Positions 1 to 6,618 of a stretch of DNA of 6,821 bases are shown here, piece after piece (the first letter of the stretch is position 1; each line of letters starts with the position of its first letter). Below the pieces are notes generated by a model. The model saw nothing but the letters and a program-made list of their open reading frames with translations, did not search any database and was not told the origin of the DNA. A program made the position numbers and the translations under genes. This stretch comes from an uncultured Treponema sp. (GTDB lineage: Bacteria; Spirochaetota; Spirochaetia; Treponematales; Treponemataceae): the NCBI GenBank assembly GCA_937901865.1, contig CALDID010000040.1, positions 1 to 6,821 of the forward strand, written 5' to 3'.

Positions 1-25
1 ATTTATTTAATTTTGTGATAAATCA

Positions 26-54
26 TTTTCATTTTTACTTAAAACGGTTATAAT
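26..54 (+). promoter_or_regulatory. sigma70-type promoter of the chemoreceptor gene
   Basis: A perfect -10 box TATAAT lies at 49-54. Seventeen bases upstream is TTTTCA (26-31), which matches four of six positions of the TTGACA consensus. Transcription would start near 61, leaving a leader of about 27 bases before the TTG start at 88. The region is very AT-rich, so the -35 box is less certain than the -10. Confidence 0.6.
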
Positions 55-74
55 ACAAATGAGAATTATTTTTT

Positions 75-80
75 GAGGAG
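75..80 (+). promoter_or_regulatory. ribosome binding site that fixes a TTG start
   Basis: GAGGAG at 75-80 is followed by a 7-base spacer and then TTG at 88. The reading frame is open from an earlier TTG at 73, but that codon overlaps the start of this purine motif and has no Shine-Dalgarno sequence of its own. There is no ATG near the start in this frame. The ATG at 59 is in another frame and meets a stop after five codons. Confidence 0.7.
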
Positions 81-87
81 CAGTGTT

Positions 88-2184
88 TTGGCTAAGGCGA
101 AAGAAAAGAAAAGCAAACTCGGTTTGTTTATCGTTGCAATTTTGGGCATAATGGTTGTATGCTTGAGTTTGGCACAGATGTTTATCACGTCGCAGATTGC
201 AAAAAGAAAAATCGAGGCAACTGTGATTACTGAATCAAAAGAAGTCGTAAATCAGGCTTCAATCGCGATGAAGCATTTGCTCGAATCTTATTTTTGGTCG
301 CTTGACTACTATGTAAACTCCGATGAAGCGCAGACATCTGACGATGAAATCATAGCGAAATTTATAAAAGATTCTGTTGATGTTCGCCCCAGTTTTTTCA
401 GTTACATTGGCTATGTGAACGCACAAGGACACAACTTCACCGACAAAGGCACTGAAAGCGAAGTAAGCGACCGCGCGTATTACAAAGCGATTATGGGCGG
501 CGCGGATATGTTCGTGGGAAATCCTGTTATGGCACGTTCTACGGGCATTACGACAATTCATATATGCAAGGCAATCAAGGTAAACGGAAAAACGACAGGA
601 TTTTTCTTTGGTGCGGCAACTCCTGAACTTGTGTCGGAAGCATTGAAAGAAATGGATTTAGGCGATTTCGGTTTCGGCGCAATTTTTAGCAACATTGGTG
701 ATTATGTGGGCGCAAGCGACGATTTAGACGCGGTAAAGCAGGAATTTGAAAATACGCAAAAAAAATTCCCTGAATCTTACAGCGCTGTAAGCAAAATGTA
801 CGAAAATCAGACTGCAGGAATATACGACGGCAGATTCGGCAATAATGGACACAAAGTGCTTTATATGGCGACACCGATTGAATCTACAAACTGGTCAATG
901 GTGCTTGTGCTTTATCAAAAAAATCTTTTTGCGGCAGAAACGGCTATTCGTAGTACGCTCTTTGTGGGAATGATTTTCCTTGTGATTGCGTTGCTTTTGG
1001 TTACGGGCGCGGTGCTCTACTTCTCGATTAAGCCGCTCAGCATTGTGGAAGGCACGATTCGCGGCATTGCAACGGGAGATGCGGATTTGACTAAGCGCAT
1101 TGCAGTGAAATCGGATAACGAAATCGGGCGCATTGTGGAAGGCTTCAATTTGTTTGCCGAAAAATTGCAGTCGATTATCTCCACGATGAAGGATTCAAAG
1201 GCTCAGTTGGTGGACGCAGGCGAGCTTTTGAACGACAGCACGACCGACACGATGGCGGCAATTCATCAGATTATCGCGCAGATTGAAACGATGGGCAAAA
1301 ACGTGGACACGCAGACCGAAAGCGTGCATCAGACGGCGGGCGCGGTGAACGAAATAGCAGGCAACATCGAGAGCCTGAACAAAATGATTGAGTCGCAAGC
1401 TTCGAGTGTAACGCAGGCGAGCGCGGCGGTGGAAGAGATGATTGGCAATATTACTTCGGTAACGAATTCTGTGGAGAAAATGGCGGATTCATTTAAGGAG
1501 CTGGAGCATAAGGCGATTGTGGGCGTACAGCGACAAAACGAGGTGAACGCGAAAATCGATGAAATCGAGCAGGAAAGCCAGACGCTAAAAGAGGCGAATG
1601 CGGTTATTTCGGGCATTGCAGAGCAGACGAACTTGCTGGCTATGAATGCGGCAATCGAGGCGGCTCACGCGGGAGATGCGGGCAAGGGCTTCAGTGTTGT
1701 TGCAGACGAAATCCGCAAATTGTCGGAGGATTCTGGTACGCAATCGCAGACAATCGGGCAGGAGCTGACGAAAATCACGAGCGCGATTGAAGAGATTGTG
1801 TCGATTTCAAAGGTGGCTTCCGACGCATTCGGCGAGGTATCGAGCGGAATCAGCAATACGTCGAACTTGGTGCGCGAGATTTCAAGCGCGATGATGGAAC
1901 AGAACGAGGGTTCAAAGCAGATTTCTGTCGCGCTCAACACGATGAATGACACGTCAAACGAGGTTAAAACGGCGTCGTTCGAGATGAGCGAGGGTAACAA
2001 GGCGATTCTTGACGAAATCAAGAGCTTGCAAGACGCAACGTTCAGCATTAAGGACGGTATGACGGAGATGTCAAACGGTGCGCGCAAAATCAACGAAACG
2101 GGCTCGGTGCTTTCGGAATTGTCCGACCAGATGAAAGAGTCAATCCAGCGCATTGGCGACGAAGTAGATAAATTCAAAGTATAG
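88..2184 (+). CDS. methyl-accepting chemotaxis protein (Cache-type sensor, HAMP, signalling domain)
   Basis: This is a transmembrane chemoreceptor that senses a ligand outside the cytoplasmic membrane and controls the CheA/CheW kinase complex. Numbering from the TTG at 88 gives 698 residues. A first membrane helix spans about 11-34. The extracytoplasmic sensor at about 38-285 resembles the double-Cache family, with the DRAYYKAI motif at about 128 and GNPVMARSTG at about 145. A second helix spans about 291-314, and a HAMP linker follows at about 315-368. The long coiled-coil signalling domain has the highly conserved hairpin tip from E512 (EQTNLLAMNAAIEAAHAG, then GKGF and VVADEIRKLSE). There is no NWETF-like tail for docking the methylation enzymes; the protein ends DKFKV. 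The gene has its own promoter and a strong terminator, so it looks monocistronic. The ligand cannot be told from sequence. The family call is very secure; Cache subtype and exact domain edges are approximate. Confidence 0.97.
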   Translation: MAKAKEKKSKLGLFIVAILGIMVVCLSLAQMFITSQIAKRKIEATVITESKEVVNQASIAMKHLLESYFWSLDYYVNSDEAQTSDDEIIAKFIKDSVDVRPSFFSYIGYVNAQGHNFTDKGTESEVSDRAYYKAIMGGADMFVGNPVMARSTGITTIHICKAIKVNGKTTGFFFGAATPELVSEALKEMDLGDFGFGAIFSNIGDYVGASDDLDAVKQEFENTQKKFPESYSAVSKMYENQTAGIYDGRFGNNGHKVLYMATPIESTNWSMVLVLYQKNLFAAETAIRSTLFVGMIFLVIALLLVTGAVLYFSIKPLSIVEGTIRGIATGDADLTKRIAVKSDNEIGRIVEGFNLFAEKLQSIISTMKDSKAQLVDAGELLNDSTTDTMAAIHQIIAQIETMGKNVDTQTESVHQTAGAVNEIAGNIESLNKMIESQASSVTQASAAVEEMIGNITSVTNSVEKMADSFKELEHKAIVGVQRQNEVNAKIDEIEQESQTLKEANAVISGIAEQTNLLAMNAAIEAAHAGDAGKGFSVVADEIRKLSEDSGTQSQTIGQELTKITSAIEEIVSISKVASDAFGEVSSGISNTSNLVREISSAMMEQNEGSKQISVALNTMNDTSNEVKTASFEMSEGNKAILDEIKSLQDATFSIKDGMTEMSNGARKINETGSVLSELSDQMKESIQRIGDEVDKFKV

Positions 2185-2212
2185 TTCTCTTTAAGTAAAA
2201 TTCTCGTCGGTA

Positions 2213-2249
2213 AAAAAATATTATTGTGCTTGACACAATAATATTTTTT
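2213..2249 (+). terminator. intrinsic terminator after the chemoreceptor gene
   Basis: A perfect 16-bp inverted repeat (2213-2228 against 2234-2249) encloses a 5-base loop, CTTGA. The left arm begins with six A and the right arm ends with six T, giving the hairpin-plus-T-tract form of a Rho-independent terminator 28 bases after the stop codon. The A-tract on the other side makes it symmetrical, so it could also stop transcription from the minus strand. The stem is AT-rich, which weakens it, but its length compensates. Confidence 0.85.
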
Positions 2250-2273
2250 GTGTTTCATAAATAGCACAAATTG

Positions 2274-2279
2274 TATATT
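2274..2279 (+). promoter_or_regulatory. possible -10 box for the MotA-like gene
   Basis: TATATT at 2274-2279 lies just after the terminator and 32 bases before the next start codon, where a promoter would be expected because the terminator isolates the downstream gene. No convincing -35 box sits at the right distance; TTGTGT at 2248-2253 is 20 bases away and matches weakly. This is a position-based guess in AT-rich DNA. Confidence 0.3.
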
Positions 2280-2311
2280 GGAGAGGTACGTTTTTTGGGG
2301 AGAATCTTACT

Positions 2312-2758
2312 ATGATTATGTTCAACGATGTTCCGAAATTTGAGAATTTGACAGAGGCTCGAAAACTTTTTGGAATGTGCAAAGTTCTTCACGATTTTTC
2401 AGTAAAGGGTAGAAGAGAAGGTATCTTAGCTCTTGAAGAAGGTCTTGATGATAATACAGGTATTTATGCTGATTTGCATGGAATGCTTTGGGACTTTTTC
2501 AAGCTCTTAATGCGCTATGTCGTTGATGGAACAGATGAGGGTGTTGTAGCTGGATGTGCAAAGTATTTGATTGAAACTACAAATGCCAATAATGATGTGC
2601 GCCTTACGATGATGGTTATTGCAGAAGGCGTAATTGCTGTGCAAGCAGGGGATAGTCCGAGAGTAGTTGTTGGGAAAATGGTGAGTATGCTCGGTTGGGA
2701 CGGCAGAAAAGAGTGTCTTGAATATTTAAAGAGTGTAGGTGTTGAGCTTGAAGAATAG
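2312..2758 (+). CDS. soluble MotA-like protein without membrane helices, function unknown
   Basis: This is a 148-residue protein with no membrane segment or signal peptide. The ATG at 2312 is preceded by GGGGAG (2297-2302) with a 9-base gap; the ATG two codons later has a poorer spacing. Two stretches recall the flagellar stator protein MotA. Residues 34-47 (RREGILALEEGLDD) with 68-75 (RYVVDGTD) resemble the cytoplasmic loop after MotA helix 2. Residues 101-127 (EGVIAVQAGDSPRVV, ending VSML) resemble the segment after MotA helix 4. The four membrane helices that form the ion channel are missing, so it cannot be a working stator. It could bind the rotor switch or stator as a decoy or regulator, or be an unrelated helical protein. 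It lies between a chemoreceptor and the Oad operon. The similarity was judged by eye; the gene itself is secure, its role is not. Confidence 0.85.
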   Translation: MIMFNDVPKFENLTEARKLFGMCKVLHDFSVKGRREGILALEEGLDDNTGIYADLHGMLWDFFKLLMRYVVDGTDEGVVAGCAKYLIETTNANNDVRLTMMVIAEGVIAVQAGDSPRVVVGKMVSMLGWDGRKECLEYLKSVGVELEE

Positions 2759-2782
2759 TGGCGGTTTTGTACTGTCGTTATA

Positions 2783-2811
2783 TTGAATAAATATGTGTGT
2801 TTCTATACAAT
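2783..2811 (+). promoter_or_regulatory. sigma70-type promoter of the oadGAB operon
   Basis: TTGAAT (2783-2788) and TACAAT (2806-2811) are separated by exactly 17 bases and match the -35 and -10 consensus at four and five of six positions. Transcription would start near 2818, about 28 bases before the oadG start. Because no terminator is visible between 2758 and this point, read-through from the MotA-like gene is also possible. Confidence 0.6.
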
Positions 2812-2827
2812 AATAGTACATACATAT
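2791..2827 (+). promoter_or_regulatory. dyad overlapping the oadG -10 box, possible operator
   Basis: ATATGTGTGT (2791-2800) pairs with ACATACATAT (2818-2827) in nine Watson-Crick pairs and one G-T pair. Inside it, CTAT (2803-2806) and ATAG (2813-2816) form a second short pairing. The centre is near 2809, inside the -10 box. No T-tract follows, so it is not a standard terminator. Its place and symmetry suit a repressor site, but the protein that would bind it is unknown and AT-rich DNA yields such dyads by chance. Confidence 0.4.
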
Positions 2828-2845
2828 AAATATTGCGGAGGACTT

Positions 2846-3097
2846 ATGAGTATTGGTGAGATGCTGGAGCAGAGTGCTGTTTTGACTTTGCTTGGAATGT
2901 GCGTCGTTTTCTCGTTTCTTATCATTCTGATTGGCTGTATGAACGCTCTCCGTGCGTTTGTGCATGCAAAAGGTTGGGATAAAGAAGAGAAAGCGGAAAG
3001 CCCTGTTGCTCCTGTAGCAAGCAGTGCGCCCGCTGTTGATACAAATGCGATTGTTGCGGCGATTGCAACTGCATTGCATGAAAAAGAAATTCAGTAG
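2846..3097 (+). CDS. oadG: oxaloacetate decarboxylase gamma chain (OadG)
   Basis: This is a small membrane protein of 83 residues that anchors and assembles the sodium-pumping oxaloacetate decarboxylase by bridging the biotin-bearing alpha subunit to the membrane beta subunit. The ATG at 2846 is chosen because GGAG (2837-2840) precedes it and because the protein then begins MSIGEMLEQS, as OadG proteins do; the frame is open further upstream from a TTG at 2783 but that lies in the promoter. One membrane helix spans about residues 11-32. It is followed by a short charged stretch, an Ala/Pro/Val-rich linker, and a C-terminal helix (IVAAIATALHEKE), the region expected to contact OadA. The size is normal for the family. 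The oadA start is 17 bases downstream with its own ribosome site, so the two are co-transcribed. Sequence conservation in this family is low, so context supports much of the call. Confidence 0.9.
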   Translation: MSIGEMLEQSAVLTLLGMCVVFSFLIILIGCMNALRAFVHAKGWDKEEKAESPVAPVASSAPAVDTNAIVAAIATALHEKEIQ

Positions 3098-3114
3098 TTT
3101 TAGGAGAAGCTAAG

Positions 3115-5169
3115 ATGGCTAAAGTAAATATTTCGGAATTAGTATTGCGTGATGCAACACAGTCTTTACACGCAACTCGTATGACATTGGCAGATATGTT
3201 GCCAATCGCACCAAAGATTGACAAAATCGGCTATTGGGCAGCAGAAGCGTGGGGTGGTGCAACGTATGATTCTTGTATCCGCTTTTTGAACGAAGACCCG
3301 TGGGAACGCCTCCGAAAATTGCACGCAGCAATGCCGAATACTAAGATTATGATGCTTCTTCGCGGTCAGAACCTCCTTGGTTATCGCCACTATGCAGATG
3401 ATGTTGTAGATAAGTTCGTAGAGCATGCGGCAAAAACAGGTATTGATGTATTCCGCATTTTCGATGCTTGCAACGACCCAAGAAACCTTGAGCGCGCTAC
3501 AAAGGCTGCTAAAAAGACAGGCAAGCACGTGCAGATGGCTATTTCTTATGCTACAACACCGTATCACACAAAAGAGATTTATGCAGACCTTGCAAAGACG
3601 TATGCTGACTTTGGTGCAGATTCTATTTGTATCAAAGATATGTCTGGTTTGCTCAAGCCGTATGAAGCGTATGACTTGGTAAAGGCTATCAAAGCAAAGT
3701 GCGACCTCCCTGTAGAAATCCACTCACACGCTACAACAGGTCTTTCTGTTGCAACATTGCTCAAGGCTGCTGAAGCTGGTGCAGATGTTCTTGATACAGC
3801 GATTTCTGCTATGGCTATGGGTACATCTCATTCACCGACAGAAACAGTGGTTGAAATGCTTAAAGGCACAGAGTTCGATACTGGTCTTGATATTGGCGCA
3901 TTGCTTGAAATTGCTGCATATTTCCGCGAGGTTCGCAAGCACTATTCTTCCCTTGAGTCAAAGTTCCTCGGTGCAGATACTCGTATTTTGAAATCTCAGG
4001 TTCCTGGCGGTATGCTCTCTAACCTTGAAAGCCAGCTCAAACAGCAGGGCGCATCTGACAAGATGGACGACGTATTGAAAGAACTTCCGCAGGTTCAGAA
4101 AGATGTAGGATATGTTCCTCTTGTAACACCTACTTCACAGATTGTTGGAACACAGGCTGTATTTAATGTTCTCTTCGGTCGCTACGAGAGAATGACAGGT
4201 GAGTTCCGCGACCTCCTTGTCGGAAAGTATGGAAAGCTCCCAGCTGCTCCAAATGCTGACCTTGTAAAGAAAGCACTTGAGCAGAACAAGATGGACGAAG
4301 TTGTTACATGCCGCCCTGCAGACATGATTGCTCCAGAGTGGGACAAAATGGTCGAAGAAGCAAAGGCAAACGGCGGAAACGGCTCTATTGAGGACGTTCT
4401 TACTTATGCGATGTTCCCGAAAGTTGCAACTAAGTTCTTTGAAACTCGTGCAAATGGTCCTGTTGACGCAGAAAAGACTTTTGCAGTGAAACCTGCAGCG
4501 GCTGCTCCTGCATCAAAGGGAGGTTCATACACGGTTACTGTAAATGGAACTGCTTACAATGTTGTTTCAGGTCCTGCTGGCGACAAGATGAGCGTTACTG
4601 TCAACGGCACATCTTACGACATCGGCTTTGGTGCAGCAGGTGCAGCTCCAGCTGTCAGCGCGGCTCCTGTAACAACAGGCGGAGAAGATGTAAAAGCTCC
4701 TGTAGCTGGTACTCTTTTGAAGCAGTGTTTCTCAAACGGAACAAAGGTTACAAAGGGACAGACCATTATCATCGTTGAGTCTATGAAGATGGAGCTTGAG
4801 GTGAAATCTCCTGCAGACGGTACAATCACATACACTGTTCCAACAGGCACACAGATTGCGAACGGTCAGGTTCTTGCGACAATCGGCGGCGTAGTAAAGG
4901 CAGCTCCTGCTCCTGTAGCGACACCTGCTGCAGCTCCTGCACCAAGCGCAAGTGCTGGCGGAAAGGACGTAAAAGCACCTGTAGCTGGTACATTGCTTAA
5001 GTATGCAGTGGCTGAGGGCGCAAGTGTAACTGCTGATACAACTGTTATCATCATTGAATCAATGAAGATGGAGCTTGAAATCAAGGCTGGTGCGGCTGGT
5101 AAGGTTCATTTCACTGTTCCGACAGGCACACAGGTTGCTAATGGACAGGCTGTCGCTCAGATTCAATAA
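3115..5169 (+). CDS. oadA: oxaloacetate decarboxylase alpha chain (OadA) with two biotinyl domains
   Basis: This cytoplasmic subunit removes CO2 from oxaloacetate, giving pyruvate, and loads it onto biotin for transfer to OadB. The ATG at 3115 follows AGGAG (3102-3106) at 8 bases. In 684 residues it has a carboxyltransferase barrel of the pyruvate carboxylase type with the metal ligands D13 (in RDATQS), H203 and H205 (in EIHSHATTG), and the lysine expected to be carbamylated, K174 (in CIKDMSG). A conserved PYC/OADA region follows to about 465. Next is a short domain made of two similar 20-residue units around VTVNGT (472-503). Last come two biotinyl domains, 525-591 and 618-684, joined by an Ala/Pro linker; each has ESMKMELE, with biotin lysines K558 and K651. 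One biotinyl domain is usual, so the protein is longer than typical (roughly 590-600). The lack of a biotin carboxylase domain and the oadG/oadB neighbours favour a decarboxylase over a carboxylase subunit. Confidence 0.96.
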   Translation: MAKVNISELVLRDATQSLHATRMTLADMLPIAPKIDKIGYWAAEAWGGATYDSCIRFLNEDPWERLRKLHAAMPNTKIMMLLRGQNLLGYRHYADDVVDKFVEHAAKTGIDVFRIFDACNDPRNLERATKAAKKTGKHVQMAISYATTPYHTKEIYADLAKTYADFGADSICIKDMSGLLKPYEAYDLVKAIKAKCDLPVEIHSHATTGLSVATLLKAAEAGADVLDTAISAMAMGTSHSPTETVVEMLKGTEFDTGLDIGALLEIAAYFREVRKHYSSLESKFLGADTRILKSQVPGGMLSNLESQLKQQGASDKMDDVLKELPQVQKDVGYVPLVTPTSQIVGTQAVFNVLFGRYERMTGEFRDLLVGKYGKLPAAPNADLVKKALEQNKMDEVVTCRPADMIAPEWDKMVEEAKANGGNGSIEDVLTYAMFPKVATKFFETRANGPVDAEKTFAVKPAAAAPASKGGSYTVTVNGTAYNVVSGPAGDKMSVTVNGTSYDIGFGAAGAAPAVSAAPVTTGGEDVKAPVAGTLLKQCFSNGTKVTKGQTIIIVESMKMELEVKSPADGTITYTVPTGTQIANGQVLATIGGVVKAAPAPVATPAAAPAPSASAGGKDVKAPVAGTLLKYAVAEGASVTADTTVIIIESMKMELEIKAGAAGKVHFTVPTGTQVANGQAVAQIQ
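4687..5166 (+). repeat. tandem duplication of the biotinyl domain inside oadA
   Basis: Two 201-bp copies (4687-4887 and 4966-5166) lie exactly 279 bp apart, separated by 78 bp coding for an Ala/Pro-rich linker. Matching points include the DVKAPVAGTLLK start, the ESMKMELE biotin site and the TVPTGTQ-ANGQ end, all at the same 279-bp offset. The copies differ at many codon third positions and in the stretch between start and biotin site. This argues for an old duplication kept by selection rather than a recent copy or assembly error. Confidence 0.9.
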
Positions 5170-5184
5170 GGTGTAAGAAGACGT

Positions 5185-5763
5185 ATGATTGATACACAGA
5201 TAAAATTTCGTAAGCACATTATTGCAGTAACATTTGCAATAATGGCGATTGCTTGTGTTTTAAGCCTTGGAACAACGACTTTTGCTCAAGCGAAGGGCGA
5301 AGGAACAGGACTTGAAAGAACTATCAAGGGAACTGAAAACTGGGGTGAAGAGCATAACATTAACCCAATGCAGTTCATTCAGAATATTGGTAAATCAACA
5401 GGTATTTATCAGATTCTGACACAGAAAGCGAAAGCTCCGAGCGAAAGCGGCTTTAAGCCAGAAGTAGTGGAAGCTCCGCAGATTGACTGGGGTACAGCTC
5501 CTGGCTGGCAGTCATTGGTGATGATTGCTGTTGGTTTCTTAATCGTTTATCTTGCAGTAGGTAAGGGATTTGAGCCGTTGCTTTTGATTCCAATTGGATT
5601 CGGTACAATCCTTGTGAACATCGTAGGTGCAGGAATGGGCGATTTGCCTGACGGTATGCTTGCGATTATCTACAAGGCAGGCGTTGGAAACGAGTTCTTC
5701 CCGATGCTTATCTTTATGGGCATTGGTGCAATGACAGACTTCGGGCCGATCATTGCAAATCCT
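5185..5763 (+). CDS. oadB: oxaloacetate decarboxylase beta chain (OadB), 5' part only, cut at the join
   Basis: OadB is the multi-helix membrane subunit that decarboxylates carboxybiotin and moves Na+ out. The start at 5185 lies 15 bases after oadA, with only a weak ribosome site (AAGG or AGAAG), suggesting coupled translation. Residues 1-193 are family-like. A hydrophobic segment at about 12-35 ends TTTFAQA and looks like a signal sequence. A polar region follows to about 107, then helices at 108-152 with the family motif FEPLLLIPIGFG, and finally IFMGIGAMTDFGPIIANP. The aspartate of that motif, D185, corresponds to the Na+/proton-relay aspartate known in Klebsiella OadB (D203). Family members continue for roughly 200 or more residues with further helices, including the second conserved membrane region; all of that is missing. 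The stretch before the first family helix is much longer than in enterobacterial OadB. The truncation coincides with a change in base composition, so the source genome probably has an intact gene. Confidence 0.92.
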
Positions 5764-5768
5764 TCGGA
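5757..5768. other. join between spirochaete-like and Bacteroidetes-like DNA
   Basis: The OadB family match ends at ANP (codons to 5763), where relatives continue with more membrane helices. From S194 the protein is polar, acidic and proline-rich and leads into an outer-membrane barrel. By hand count GC is 29 of 60 at 5641-5700, 32 of 60 at 5761-5820, 42 of 60 at 5821-5880 and 40 of 60 at 6121-6180. No insertion sequence, repeat or tRNA marks the point. The exact base cannot be fixed from one sequence; a few bases of shared sequence at the join are possible. Confidence 0.85.
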
Positions 5769-6606
5769 CAGAACGGAACCGGAGACAGTTCCTCTGACTG
5801 ACACAGTCCTGGAAAACGATCCGGACGTGAGTATCCCTCCAGTGGCCAGCACACCCCAGGCAGCCCCCGAACCCTGGTGGGAAGATACACCCGAACGCAG
5901 TGCAGGCACCGGCGGCTTCTCCGTCAAAGCCTATGCCGGCAACATCCGTTTCGAAAACTCCCACTTCATCACGACCCCCAACCTTCCGCTGGCCGACAGC
6001 AAGGATTCCTTCAACGGGAACCTGGGGGACGACAGCTTCTACGCAAGCAATTCCCTGCTAAGCGCCGCCGTCCGCCTGAACAATGTCGCCGACATCCCGG
6101 TCTATGAGACGCTCTGCGACCGCCCCCTCAAGGCCGGCGTGAGCATCCGCTACGACTTCACACCGCGTTTCGGCATCGAGAGCGGCCTGACCTACAGTTA
6201 TCATCACGCAAAACAGTCCTACGCAGGAAATCTCAACGGCAGCTACTACCGGGACTTCCGGCTGCACTACCTCGGCATACCGCTGAAAGCCGGTTTCACC
6301 CTGGTCCGGCTGGAGCGGGCGGCCTTCTACCTGAATCTGGGCGGTGAAGCCGAACTTATGGCCACGGGGCGCATCAGGACCATAGACGGCGTTACCCGCA
6401 AGAGTACCGCCGTCCCTGAACATCCGCTGCAATTCTCCCTGCTGGGTACCGCGGGGGCAGAGTATTTCTTCAACGGCCGGCTCGGTCTCTATGCCGAGCC
6501 AGGGCTTGCCTGGCACCCCTCACCGACCGGTTCGCTCCCGAGTTACTACCGGGAACACCCCTGGTCGTTCGACCTGCGCCTCGGCCTGCGCCTGCGGCTG
6601 AATTGA
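5764..6606 (+). CDS. outer-membrane beta-barrel protein of Bacteroidetes, 5' end missing
   Basis: This is the C-terminal 280 residues of a Bacteroidetes outer-membrane beta-barrel protein, running to the TGA at 6604. The first 45 or so residues are polar and proline-rich (for example VSIPPVAS). Then comes GGFSVKAYAGN, followed by strands typical of an eight-strand-like barrel: LKAGVSIRYDFTPRFGIESG, LHYLGIPLKAGFTL, FYLNLGGEAELMATG, FSLLGTAGAEYFF, RLGLYAEPGLAW and the final FDLRLGLRLRLN. In gut Bacteroidetes this type of protein usually starts with a cytoplasmic anti-sigma-like segment and one membrane helix, and follows an ECF sigma factor gene; those parts would lie upstream and are absent here. 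The frame is continuous with oadB, so the two read as one 473-residue protein. GC and codon choice (many GCC, CTG, CCG) differ strongly from the oad genes. Assignment to the barrel family is firm; the anti-sigma link is from memory of relatives. Confidence 0.85.
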   Translation, partial: SDRTEPETVPLTDTVLENDPDVSIPPVASTPQAAPEPWWEDTPERSAGTGGFSVKAYAGNIRFENSHFITTPNLPLADSKDSFNGNLGDDSFYASNSLLSAAVRLNNVADIPVYETLCDRPLKAGVSIRYDFTPRFGIESGLTYSYHHAKQSYAGNLNGSYYRDFRLHYLGIPLKAGFTLVRLERAAFYLNLGGEAELMATGRIRTIDGVTRKSTAVPEHPLQFSLLGTAGAEYFFNGRLGLYAEPGLAWHPSPTGSLPSYYREHPWSFDLRLGLRLRLN

Positions 6607-6618
6607 CATCCTTGCTTG

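Noticed and set aside
59..74. TGAGAATTATT-like sequence between the promoter and chemoreceptor start as a Fur-type box
   Set aside because: Only the left half resembles the consensus; the right half is a T-run in very AT-rich DNA, so chance is likely.
1665..2267. Long minus-strand open frame of 200 codons opposite the chemoreceptor
   Set aside because: It lies opposite a strongly conserved coiled-coil signalling domain, begins inside it, runs across the terminator hairpin, and has no family-like motif.
2185..2311. A small RNA or riboswitch between the chemoreceptor and the MotA-like gene
   Set aside because: The only clear structure is the terminator hairpin; the rest shows no conserved aptamer features.
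2783..2845. A longer OadG starting at TTG 2783
   Set aside because: The extra residues lie in the promoter and dyad, do not resemble OadG, and the ATG at 2846 has a good ribosome site and a family-like N-terminus.
3166..3723. Minus-strand open frame of 185 codons opposite oadA
   Set aside because: It is antisense to the conserved carboxyltransferase core, is rich in Cys, Arg and Ile as expected of a shadow frame, and lacks a ribosome site.
5748..5751. GATC site near the join as a cloning ligation point
   Set aside because: The OadB family match continues past it through IIANP to 5763, so the join lies downstream of this site.
5185..6606. A genuine novel fusion of a sodium-pump subunit with an outer-membrane barrel
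   Set aside because: The two halves belong to different membranes, the OadB part lacks half its core, and GC and gene content change phylum at the same place. A chimera explains all of this more simply.
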